A stretch of 64,000 nucleotides of DNA from Methanofollis aquaemaris (GTDB lineage Archaea > Halobacteriota > Methanomicrobia > Methanomicrobiales > Methanofollaceae). The position numbers and the translations under genes are program-made. This document shows, piece after piece, positions 44,734 through 52,359 of this stretch. The DNA lies in assembly GCF_017357525.1 (NCBI RefSeq), contig NZ_CP036172.1:2640561-2704560 (forward strand), read 5' to 3'. Numbering within the stretch: position 1 is the stretch's first letter; the number at the start of each line of letters is the position of its first letter. The notes beneath the pieces were generated by a model. The model searched no databases. It saw only the letters and a list, made by a program, of their open reading frames with translations, and had not been told where the DNA came from.

Positions 44734-45573
44734 ATGAAATTGGTGGCCAATTTTCTGGACCTCCATATTGTTGATTACTGCCAATTGAACTGCAAGCATT
44801 GCTACCTGAATCAGGGCCACACCTTCATGCCGGTGGATATGCTAAAAGAAGTCTGTATCGACTTCATGCAGACCGATTTTCCCCTTCCGCAGAGTACGAT
44901 TATTCTCAGCGGCGGCGAACCTCTTCTCCATCCGCACTTTGATACCGTGTGCACCATTGTACGAGGTCTGAACGGTTTCATTGCCCTGAGTTCGAATGGA
45001 ATACTCATTCCTCAACACATCGATCTTTTCCAGAAAGATGATGGTATCCAGATCAGCATTGACGGAGACAAAACTGTTCATGATTTCATCCGCGGCACCG
45101 GGAGTTATGAAAAAGCAGTGAATGCGCTGAGGATACTGGACGAGAACAGGATACGTCATAGTATTTCATTCACTATCAATGAGGCAAACTTGAAATGCAT
45201 CGACCCTATCATTGATCTCTGCATTGAAACCGGGTCCTATATGCTGAACTTTAATCTTTACCAGCCGATTCGTGACAATGGATTTTATCCTCTAACGTTT
45301 TCACACTGGCTCTCTCTCAGACAACACGTCAAGAAAAGAGCGGAACAAGAAGGGATATTCTGCCCTCTGACCTGTGTGGAAAAGGGCTGTATTGCAGGGA
45401 TACTGGGGCTTTCAGTTCTTCCTGATGGTACATATTGGGATTGTTCACGGAATCAACGTGTTCTTGGAAAGTTTCCTCAACGGATCAAGGATGTCGTACT
45501 CAAGAAAAACATCAGAAGTGGAAAAAGTAGAGATCAATTTGAGACTTGTTGCAAGAAGGTGGATTATGAGTAA
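44734..45573 (+). CDS. Radical SAM enzyme, peptide-modification type (SPASM-like C-terminus)
   Basis: 279 residues. Radical SAM site VDYCQLNCKHCYLNQG (CxxxCxxC), SGGEPLLHP (SAM-binding GGEP), ISIDGDKTVHD. The C-terminus has additional Cys (CPLTCVEKGC, then DGTYWDCSRN and FETCCKK), consistent with auxiliary Fe-S clusters of SPASM/twitch type. Such enzymes install carbon-carbon or thioether links in peptides or modify proteins and cofactors. It is the first gene of a compact AT-rich cluster; the next start overlaps its stop by 8 bp. Not a family I can name. Confidence 0.85.
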   Translation: MKLVANFLDLHIVDYCQLNCKHCYLNQGHTFMPVDMLKEVCIDFMQTDFPLPQSTIILSGGEPLLHPHFDTVCTIVRGLNGFIALSSNGILIPQHIDLFQKDDGIQISIDGDKTVHDFIRGTGSYEKAVNALRILDENRIRHSISFTINEANLKCIDPIIDLCIETGSYMLNFNLYQPIRDNGFYPLTFSHWLSLRQHVKKRAEQEGIFCPLTCVEKGCIAGILGLSVLPDGTYWDCSRNQRVLGKFPQRIKDVVLKKNIRSGKSRDQFETCCKKVDYE

Positions 45574-46606
45574 AGTATATGTAATCGCTTCGTATTGCGA
45601 TCAGGGAAAAATTGCACTGATATTGGCACTTGAAAATTATTATAGGGCACAGGGCAAAAAAGTGGCATGCTTACAAAGGATCAAAGGTCAATCAGATGTA
45701 GGATTATACCTGAAGAAAGGATGCTATCAATACAGTCTTCCGCTTGAAGCTGTAAAAAGCCGAAGTGCACTTGAACAGTGGTTGCCAAAAGGATTTGATG
45801 TTTATATCGTCGGGATTTCTACCGCGTATTCCCCTATTGGGGCTGCATATCTCGATCTCTTTTCGAGTTATAACGAAATCATTCCTTATGATTGGTTTGA
45901 TAATGTGACAGGCTGTGTACAGAACTGTATCCAGTCTTATTCAGGTGATCCTGAAATATTACTGTTCTGGGAAATGGCACGTCAAAAGAATCTTCAGGAG
46001 AAAAAAGTTCAAGAAGCAATTACCGGTGTGTCAGAGCCTCTGGACTACCCCTGCCTGGATAAAAATTCTGTTCTTCATCATCCAGAAACACTCGTCTACG
46101 ATGCATTTGAGCCAAAAATGTCACTGCCGGAGAGTAACAAGAAAGTGATTGCTGTGGGCGCTTTTCCCGGGGAGTTCTGGGATATTTTCCATGATCTCAT
46201 GTGGTATGGGTACGACTACATGCAGTTCGTCCAGAGGCTTGAGGAAGAAAGTTATGATCTGGCGATTATTGGAGAATGTAGCAATGGATCTTTAAAGTTG
46301 CCCAGTAAGCCAAAAAATAAAACAGTCATTTGCTATCAGCCTTCAGTTTATTTCCCGTTTCGACAGCCTGAAAATGTATTTCAATCCGGCAAAAGCATTG
46401 GACAGATTCCTAAGAACATAAAGGAGAGACCCGTGGGTACATCTCTGGCTGATAACGGGTTTTCATACAGTGCCTATCAGAATAGATTCTGGTTATTTCA
46501 GAGGTATCCCGGGACTGATATTGTCCGGCATGAGGACAATATCATCTATTGTAACGGATGGGTACTCCCTCAGTACCTGATGAGGGATGGATTACTGGAG
46601 GTGTGA
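45566..46606 (+). CDS. Unknown protein with degenerate CobB/BioD-like P-loop domain
   Basis: 346 residues from ATG 45566 (AGGTGG upstream). The first ~120 residues read like a dethiobiotin-synthetase/CobB nucleotide-binding fold: VYVIASYCDQGKIALILALENYY in the P-loop place, but the Walker A Gly and Thr/Ser are replaced (S...GKI), then ACLQRIKGQSDVG and a DVYIVGISTAY strand. The rest (residues ~190-346) is a second domain with VIAVGAFPGEFWDIFHDLMWYG, aromatic-rich and unrecognised. ATP use is doubtful. It sits between the radical SAM gene and the Cys-rich protein, with overlaps on both sides or a 2-bp gap. Confidence 0.7.
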   Translation: MSKVYVIASYCDQGKIALILALENYYRAQGKKVACLQRIKGQSDVGLYLKKGCYQYSLPLEAVKSRSALEQWLPKGFDVYIVGISTAYSPIGAAYLDLFSSYNEIIPYDWFDNVTGCVQNCIQSYSGDPEILLFWEMARQKNLQEKKVQEAITGVSEPLDYPCLDKNSVLHHPETLVYDAFEPKMSLPESNKKVIAVGAFPGEFWDIFHDLMWYGYDYMQFVQRLEEESYDLAIIGECSNGSLKLPSKPKNKTVICYQPSVYFPFRQPENVFQSGKSIGQIPKNIKERPVGTSLADNGFSYSAYQNRFWLFQRYPGTDIVRHEDNIIYCNGWVLPQYLMRDGLLEV

Positions 46607-46608
46607 TC

Positions 46609-47181
46609 ATGGGAGGTGGTGGCTGGAGCGATTGGGGGAACTGGGCAAACTGTTGTGTTCCATCAGGTCCGTATCTCACCTTCTACATACGACACTACCG
46701 GTGTGGTCAGTCGTCCTGCCAGGGAGGTACAGGTTCCTGGAATTTAAATGCCGTGTGTCTGCAAAACGCAGTGATGCGATATGCACGGGCCGGAAAAAGT
46801 TCTCAATTCTCCAATGCTCTATCATGTTGTTACTGGAGAGAAGATTATAGATGCCCTGAGCACTGCTATTTTGAGGAAAATTACAACAAGGACATCTATA
46901 TCGTCGCAATAACAAATGGGGATCTTGTATTTGGCCATGCCGTCTGCGCCGAATATCTCGGAGGAGGAGTAGGAGAATTCAGCAACTGGAAATTTTTCCA
47001 GTACGATAATCTCAATATAACTCCAGGAGACTGGCAGATGCCGTACGGAACGGAATGGCAGGAAACAAAAGTCGAGATAAAAAAAGTAACTGACATACCC
47101 GACTGTGGTCATTACAATAGCGATCGATATCCTGTTGTGACATTTTTGATCGACGAAAATGGTAGGATAACCATTGGTTGA
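46609..47181 (+). CDS. Cys/Gly/Trp-rich protein, possible papain/transglutaminase-like fold or modification substrate
   Basis: 190 residues from ATG 46609 (GGAGGTG seven nt upstream). N-terminus MGGGGWSDWGNWANCC, then eleven Cys in total. A Cys-His-Asp order is visible: NAVCLQNAVMRYARAG (Cys), DLVFGHAVCAEYLGG (His), NWKFFQYDNLNITPG (Asp), the spacing of transglutaminase-like cysteine peptidases. There is no signal peptide. It could be an enzyme of the cluster or the substrate of the radical SAM protein; the Gly-Trp-Cys start is attractive as a modified segment. No family recognised. Confidence 0.7.
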   Translation: MGGGGWSDWGNWANCCVPSGPYLTFYIRHYRCGQSSCQGGTGSWNLNAVCLQNAVMRYARAGKSSQFSNALSCCYWREDYRCPEHCYFEENYNKDIYIVAITNGDLVFGHAVCAEYLGGGVGEFSNWKFFQYDNLNITPGDWQMPYGTEWQETKVEIKKVTDIPDCGHYNSDRYPVVTFLIDENGRITIG

Positions 47182-47197
47182 CAGGAGATGGCAATGA

Positions 47198-47779
47198 ATG
47201 AAAATAATTCTTGGAATAAAAAAACATCCGATTTTGGTGGGAGTTGGTACAGTGATTATTGTATTAGTAATCATATGTTTCGCAGTATTGATGGTAGAAG
47301 AATTACAATCCCCAGAAAAAACTGAAGATACGAAGGAGACTGAAAATATGACATTAGAGGAGTTACCAGAGGATTTGAAAGATGAGATTGAGCATATACG
47401 ACTATACAGTAAATTTGGCATAAGTAAATTGGAATTAGATGCCAAAAATAAACACCTCGTCATATATGCTTTCGATATAACGGATGAAAAAGAAGTGAGC
47501 GATCTCCAGGGAAAGCAAATCAGTAATTGGACCATTCAGATCGTTCACGATGTTGACTATGAAAAGGAGAGAGATCAGATCCGAACCGAACTTATGGAAC
47601 TGGAAAAAGATCCGGAATTGCAAATCGCAGGTTTTGATCTGTCGACCGAAGAAATCAACGTGTGGGTCTACGAACGCACACCCGAAAACCAGGCGCTGGA
47701 CGGCAAGGAGATTCACGGCTGGACGGTCCATGTCTGGGTTGCGCTCACCCCGACAGAGACTGGAATTAATAGGTGCTAG
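47198..47779 (+). CDS. Membrane-anchored protein with duplicated domain
   Basis: 193 residues. One transmembrane helix (residues ~12-34, PILVGVGTVIIVLVIICFAVL), an acidic linker, then two similar units: ISKLELDAKNKHLVIYAFDI...GKQISNWTIQIVHD and IAGFDLSTEEINVWVYERT...GKEIHGWTVHVWV. The pattern strand-strand-'xLxGKxIxxWTxxV' repeats. Exported side expected for the duplicated part. No family recognised. It follows the Cys-rich gene by 16 bp, so is probably the last member of the cassette and its link to the cell surface. Confidence 0.68.
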   Translation: MKIILGIKKHPILVGVGTVIIVLVIICFAVLMVEELQSPEKTEDTKETENMTLEELPEDLKDEIEHIRLYSKFGISKLELDAKNKHLVIYAFDITDEKEVSDLQGKQISNWTIQIVHDVDYEKERDQIRTELMELEKDPELQIAGFDLSTEEINVWVYERTPENQALDGKEIHGWTVHVWVALTPTETGINRC

Positions 47780-47930
47780 TGCTCTCGCTATCGATGGAAA
47801 ATCTGCTTCCGGTGTAATCTATCCATGAGAGGTATGAAAGGTGTTGGCATAAACCTGAAAGCCCTCTGTATCGTCCTGCTGCTTGATCACATGCACCCAC
47901 CAAGTTAGCGGCAACCTCCATCGTCCCGCT

Positions 47931-48294
47931 GACGAATGACCCGGCAATCAATTTGTATCAGTCTTGGTCACCAGATGGGAAACACATTGCCTTCACGTCA
48001 TCCGATAACGACCATGCCGGCATCAAGGTTATGGAACTACGTTGTCGGTTCGGCACTGGAACCAGAGTTTTCGATCTGGATTACAGAGATCGGGGGGAAT
48101 GCCACCGCACAGGTGACGACAACCGCAATGGTCGCCTGACGGAAAAAAGATCGCCGTAAGCGATGGAAACGATCTCTTCACCGTCATCCTTGATGATCCA
48201 CAGCAGACAACACCTGCCTTGCCGATTTATGGCGTTTGGGGTGGTGGCGGCACTCTCACTGTTCGCAGTGGGCGTTGCTTTTAAAAGACGGTGA
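47931..48294 (+). pseudogene. Remnant of a TolB/WD-type beta-propeller surface protein
   Basis: Fragments in different frames: YQSWSPDGKHIAFTSSDND near 47955, a second WSPDGKKIAVSDGN near 48131-48172, and a C-terminal membrane tail AFGVVAALSLFAVGVAFKRR ending at TGA 48292-48294. The first two are the PD40 repeats of TolB-like propellers; the tail resembles PGF-CTERM-type anchors. At least two frameshifts separate them and the N-terminus is absent. The preceding 150 bp (47780-47930) show nothing else. Confidence 0.75.
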
Positions 48295-48511
48295 TCCTAT
48301 CACCTGAACTGGCGGTGTGTATGATCCTGCCAGGAGAGTTAGCGGGATGCAATCCAAGAAATCAGGCCCCCTATCGCTCGCACTCAGTGTCGAGATAGCA
48401 CCGGGGATGGCTTTCCTCTCCTCAAGATCTTCAATGTTGTTTTCCGACCCGGAGATCCAAAAAAGATGATCGCGGGAAGTGTGAAGACGTTCTCCCTCCG
48501 TCCCGCACCTC

Positions 48512-49213
48512 TCACTTATACTCGCGCTTCGAGTACGAATACTTCTCGGAGTTCCCGCCCCGCACCACGATATAGATCCACTCCCAGAGGGACTTGAGCG
48601 TCCCGAACTGCTCGTACCGGCGCATATCGAAGGCGACGCGGAGTGAGGTGTCGAGGAAAACCTTCCCGACCTCGCTGGTCCGGCGGGCGATCTCCAGGTC
48701 GTCGCCGGCGTCGATGCACCGGTACATCCCGACCTCGATGAAGGCCTCGCGGCGGAAGGCGGTGTTGCACCCGAGGGTGTAGTACATGGTGTGCGTCCAC
48801 GAACCGAGGCGGGAGAAGACGTTGGCCAGGGCGAGGGAGATGGAGTGTTTGAGGTTCTTCTCCTTGGGATACACCAGGCCGTAGACCTGGACGACGTCCG
48901 GGTGGCGCGCGAAGTCCTCCTCGATCCGCTCCAGCCAGTCCGGGGGGATGACGCAGTCGGCGTCGGTCGTGGCGACGATCTCCCCCTTCGCCGCCTTCGC
49001 CCCGTCGTTCCGTGCGCCGCCGACCTTCTTGCTCGTCTGGATGAAGACCTGGTCGGCATATTCGGCGGCGATCTCGCGGGTCCTGTCCTTCGACCCGCCG
49101 TCGACGACGATGAGTTCGTAGCGCTCCCTGGGGAGGGTCTGGTTGCAGAGCGACGCAAGACACGCGGCGATGTTCGCCTCTTCGTTATAGGTAGGGATCA
49201 CAACTGAGATCAT
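48512..49213 (-). CDS. Family 2 glycosyltransferase
   Basis: 233 residues from ATG 49213. GT2 features: MISVVIPTYNEEANIAACLASL, VVDGGSKDRTREIA, GEIVATTDADCVIPPDWLE (DxD-like) and TAFRREAFIEVGMY, with AGDDLEIARR near the active site. It transfers a sugar from a nucleotide donor, likely in surface glycan or S-layer glycosylation. Third gene of an operon with the UGM-like and GT4 genes; its start overlaps the GT4 stop in ATGA. Longer open frames upstream overlap GT4 and are spurious. Confidence 0.9.
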   Translation of the reverse strand: MISVVIPTYNEEANIAACLASLCNQTLPRERYELIVVDGGSKDRTREIAAEYADQVFIQTSKKVGGARNDGAKAAKGEIVATTDADCVIPPDWLERIEEDFARHPDVVQVYGLVYPKEKNLKHSISLALANVFSRLGSWTHTMYYTLGCNTAFRREAFIEVGMYRCIDAGDDLEIARRTSEVGKVFLDTSLRVAFDMRRYEQFGTLKSLWEWIYIVVRGGNSEKYSYSKREYK

Positions 49214-50190
49214 GACGAGGTCAACTCCTGGTAGAGTCTGACATGGAGGTCGGAGACTTTCCTGATGTCGTAGCGTTCGGTGAAGGGTCTGGAGAGGTCG
49301 GCGTGCTGCCTGAGGAGGGCGGTGTCCTCGAGGAGTGCCCCGGCCCCGGCGAGGTCGTCGAAGTAGAGGGCGGCGTCGCCGAAGTTCCCGGTGAACTCGG
49401 GGATCTTGCGGGCGACGACCGGCAGGCCGCTGGCGAGCGCCTCCAGGATGACCATCGGGAGGCCCTCGGCGAAACTGGGCATGAAGAAGACGTCGGCGCT
49501 GCAGTAGGCCGCGGTGATGTCCTCGACGAACCCGGTGAAGAGGACGTTCTTGCCGCACTTACTCTTCTCCTCTTCGATCCGGCCGTGGTCTTTTGAGAAC
49601 CTGCCGTAGGGGAACCCGCCGACCCAGACAAACCTGGTGTCCGGGTGGTCCCGCGAGAGGGCGAGGAAGTCGTAGATGCCTTTCCGGGGTGTCTGCTGGG
49701 CGACGGTGAGCACCACCTGCTCGTCCTCGCCGATCCCGTACGTCTCGCGGAAGGCCGCCCGCTTCTCGGCGTCGGGTCTGAACCGTTCCCTGTTCACGCC
49801 GTTCGGGATGAGGGTGGTAGGGACGTCGGGGGCGAACTCGCGCACCTCCTCGTCGCAGAGCGGCGAGATGGTGATGATGTGGTCGAAGCCCTGGTATATG
49901 CCGGGGTAAAAGTTGTTGACGGTATCAGAGAAGGCGAGGTTGCCGGCGTTGAGTCGTGGCGTCGAGTGGGCGGTGAGTACGGTCACCGCGCCGCTCAGTT
50001 TTTTGTTTGCGAGGGCGAGGGGACCGAAGGTATGGTAGTGGACCAGGTCGAAGTCCCGGCCGTGAGCGTTCCAGGAGACTTCGGGGCCGCCGTTGCCGTC
50101 GGCGAGCGCCCGGTACAGGGTCTTTGCCAGGGTGGCGCAGCCGATATATTTGAAAAAGAGCATGTCCTCGACGAAAAAGTTGACTTTCAT
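49210..50190 (-). CDS. Family 4 glycosyltransferase
   Basis: 326 residues from ATG 50190 (MKVNFFVEDMLFFKYIGCATLAKTLYRAL). GT-B fold: ITISPLCDEEVREF, LIPNGVNRERFRP, VVLTVAQQTPRKGIYDFL, and the donor site FFMPSFAEGLPMVILEALASGLPVVAR (EGLPMVILEA with catalytic-region Glu). Transfers hexoses retaining configuration. Translationally coupled by ATGA overlaps to both neighbours. Specific donor and acceptor unknown. Confidence 0.9.
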   Translation of the reverse strand: MKVNFFVEDMLFFKYIGCATLAKTLYRALADGNGGPEVSWNAHGRDFDLVHYHTFGPLALANKKLSGAVTVLTAHSTPRLNAGNLAFSDTVNNFYPGIYQGFDHIITISPLCDEEVREFAPDVPTTLIPNGVNRERFRPDAEKRAAFRETYGIGEDEQVVLTVAQQTPRKGIYDFLALSRDHPDTRFVWVGGFPYGRFSKDHGRIEEEKSKCGKNVLFTGFVEDITAAYCSADVFFMPSFAEGLPMVILEALASGLPVVARKIPEFTGNFGDAALYFDDLAGAGALLEDTALLRQHADLSRPFTERYDIRKVSDLHVRLYQELTSS

Positions 50191-51527
50191 GAAAACTCCT
50201 TCGCAAACTCGATGACGTGACGGATGCACCCGTCCATATTGAGGTACTCGAACTCGGAGAACCGGCCGACAAGATCGATCCCGAGGCTCTCGCAGTACTC
50301 CCTGACGATCTTGATATTCTCCAGGTAGGCGAGGTCGTAGATGACGTAGGCGTATTTCTGGCGTTCGACCGAGGTGGTGAGCACCTGGTCGCGCGAGGCG
50401 ATGACTCCCATCTCCATGAGGCCGTCGACGGTGGAGGCGACGAGGTCGTCGTCGGAGAGGGCCGCGGTGGGGTCGCCGTCGCGGTAGGTCACTTCGGCGA
50501 GGACCGAACTGCACCCTTCGGGGGCGTTGGTGTCGCTGTAGCCTGAGGGGAAGGAGATCCGGTTGAAGGGGCCGAGTTCTTCCTGCGGGACATAGACCCA
50601 GGAGTACGGCGGGACGTCGCCCCTGAGTCCGAGGCAGACGCAGGCGACCGAGTTGTACTTGAGGGCCCGGCAGGCCGCGGCAACGTCGTGTGGGACGCCG
50701 TCGAGGGCAGGGAGGAGGGCCTGGAGGGGGATGGTGGAGATGCACCGGTCGGCGACGACCTCTTCGGTGCCGTCGGAGATCACCCAGCGGTCGCCCTTGC
50801 GCCTGACCGACCTGACCGCAAACCCGGTCCTGATGGCGTCCTCGATCGGTGCGGCGACGGCCTTCACCATCGCCTCGATCCCGCCCTCCTGCGGGTACGA
50901 GAAGACCGACTGGTGGGTGTAGCCCTCGGTCTCGATCCCGACCGCCGACCTGACCACATCCTCCACCGGCGGCCTTGGCACGCGGCCGTCCATCCAGTGG
51001 GCCGACATCTCCTCCGGCGGGAACTTCCAGATCTTTCTGTTGTACGGGAGCATGTAGCACGCCGCGATCCCCTCGCCGAAGGTGGTGCGGATCCACTCGC
51101 CGAAGTTCTCGGGCGGTTTCACCTCGCCCTTCTCCGCGGCGATGAGCGCCTTGATGAACTCGTTGATGCAGAAGAAGAGGTCGTCCTTCGGGAGGTCGGC
51201 AAGTCCGTTCTCGAAGGGGTACTTCACGTACCGCCCCTTGTAGAAGATCTTCGTCTTTCTCTGCCGTTCGGTCCGGTTCTCCCCGAGCGCCTCCTTCATG
51301 AGGGAGAGGACCTCTGTATCTCTTGAAAATATAATGTGCGACCCGCCGGTGTCGAAGGTGAAGCCGTCGATGACCTTCGACCGGCAGAGCCCGCCGTACC
51401 CGGACTCAGCCTCAAGGACCACCACGTCCTCGCCCTGCTGACGCAGCAGTCGCGCCAGTGTTATGCCGGTCAGTCCGCCGCCCAATATCGCCGTTTTCAC
51501 GGTGTAATAGGTTTGTGGAGGATTCAT
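50187..51527 (-). CDS. FAD-dependent amine-oxidase-like protein (UDP-galactopyranose mutase / protoporphyrinogen oxidase-like)
   Basis: 446 residues. Dinucleotide loop VKTAILGGGLTGITLARLLRQQGEDVVVLEAE followed by GYGGLCRSKVIDGFTFDTGGSHIIF, and a middle section IWKFPPEEMSAHWMDGRVP with SYPQEGGIEAMVKAVAAPI. This set is typical of UGM-like flavoproteins in glycan loci that make or desaturate sugar nucleotides. In an operon with two glycosyltransferases, a sugar-modifying role is likely; exact chemistry cannot be read. A GTG at 51500 is an alternative start. Confidence 0.8.
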   Translation of the reverse strand: MNPPQTYYTVKTAILGGGLTGITLARLLRQQGEDVVVLEAESGYGGLCRSKVIDGFTFDTGGSHIIFSRDTEVLSLMKEALGENRTERQRKTKIFYKGRYVKYPFENGLADLPKDDLFFCINEFIKALIAAEKGEVKPPENFGEWIRTTFGEGIAACYMLPYNRKIWKFPPEEMSAHWMDGRVPRPPVEDVVRSAVGIETEGYTHQSVFSYPQEGGIEAMVKAVAAPIEDAIRTGFAVRSVRRKGDRWVISDGTEEVVADRCISTIPLQALLPALDGVPHDVAAACRALKYNSVACVCLGLRGDVPPYSWVYVPQEELGPFNRISFPSGYSDTNAPEGCSSVLAEVTYRDGDPTAALSDDDLVASTVDGLMEMGVIASRDQVLTTSVERQKYAYVIYDLAYLENIKIVREYCESLGIDLVGRFSEFEYLNMDGCIRHVIEFAKEFS

Positions 51528-51632
51528 TTATGGTTGTTGATATTCGGTGAACGGCCCAGGATCATGATGAACGGGGGGAGAAAAGGGGAGGCCGGAGGGC
51601 GGTCGAGCATGGATGCACCGTCGACTTCCGTC

Positions 51633-52307
51633 TTACTTCATGTACCGCGAATAACTCTCTATCGTATAGACCGCCGCGAGGGGGTTGTGGCCGAGCAAGC
51701 GATCCTTGGCGGCGAGGACGGTGCAGGGCGCCTCCGCATATTTCATGAAGAGGGAGTCGTGCCCGACGCAGAGGCCGAGCATGATGTTGAACTCGGTCTC
51801 TGCGGCATTGAGGAGCATGGCCTGGAAGATGGGATTGCAGATCTGCTCGTCGGTGCCCGGCGCCACCTTCTCCTGGTCGGAGACGCCGAGAGTCTCTTTC
51901 GGGACGCGGCCCGCCTTGCAGACCACCGAGATGACTTCAAAACCCCGCCCCCTGAAGAAACGCTCCACCGCCGCCGCCTCCTTTGCAAGGCCGGTGCAGA
52001 AGGCAAGGCCGAGGCGGCGGTATCCCATCTTCCCGGCAAACTCGGCCGTCTCCTCAAGCCGGCACTTCACCGGCCTGAGGCGGTCGTACCCCTGCTCCTT
52101 ATCTCCATAGCCCTCGCCCTCCTGGACCGCCGCCGCCCGTGCAAAGGCGGCCACGGCAGGGCGGCGGTACTCCTCCATCGCGGCGGCCAGCACTTCGGCC
52201 TGCTCTGCCGTCGGACATCCTGGGATCGACCTCCCGTCTTTTGTCCTGCAGAGTTGCTCGTCTTTTTTGATCCCGCATCTGGCGCATGCAGGGTAGCCTC
52301 CTTCCAT
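51633..52307 (-). CDS. DUF1847 metal-binding protein
   Basis: 224 residues. Opens with a Cys-rich zinc/Fe-S motif YPACARCGIKK...CRTKDG...CP, then YRRLGLAFCTGLAKEA and VGHDSLFMKYAEAPCTVLAAKDRLLGHNP (conserved GHDSLF and GHNP). Matches the DUF1847 family of anaerobes, predicted metal-binding and of unknown role. Separate from the neighbouring operons; a few ORFs on the opposite strand are shadows. Confidence 0.87.
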   Translation of the reverse strand: MEGGYPACARCGIKKDEQLCRTKDGRSIPGCPTAEQAEVLAAAMEEYRRPAVAAFARAAAVQEGEGYGDKEQGYDRLRPVKCRLEETAEFAGKMGYRRLGLAFCTGLAKEAAAVERFFRGRGFEVISVVCKAGRVPKETLGVSDQEKVAPGTDEQICNPIFQAMLLNAAETEFNIMLGLCVGHDSLFMKYAEAPCTVLAAKDRLLGHNPLAAVYTIESYSRYMK

Positions 52308-52359
52308 GGATCACTCCTGGGGGGCCGGGTAAAAATAGAGAGAGATTGCGGCAGTCCGT

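Noticed and set aside
44734-45573. Calling the radical SAM enzyme a known PqqE, MftC or methanobactin-type maturase
   Set aside because: The partner genes of those systems are missing and the motifs are not specific enough.
48386-48511. A gene in the gap between the propeller remnant and the GT2 gene
   Set aside because: No open frame with a plausible start or composition; apparently spacer only.
50191-51096. Long N-terminal extension of the GT4 frame
   Set aside because: Shadow of the UGM-like gene; ATG 50190 overlapping the UGM stop begins the real protein.
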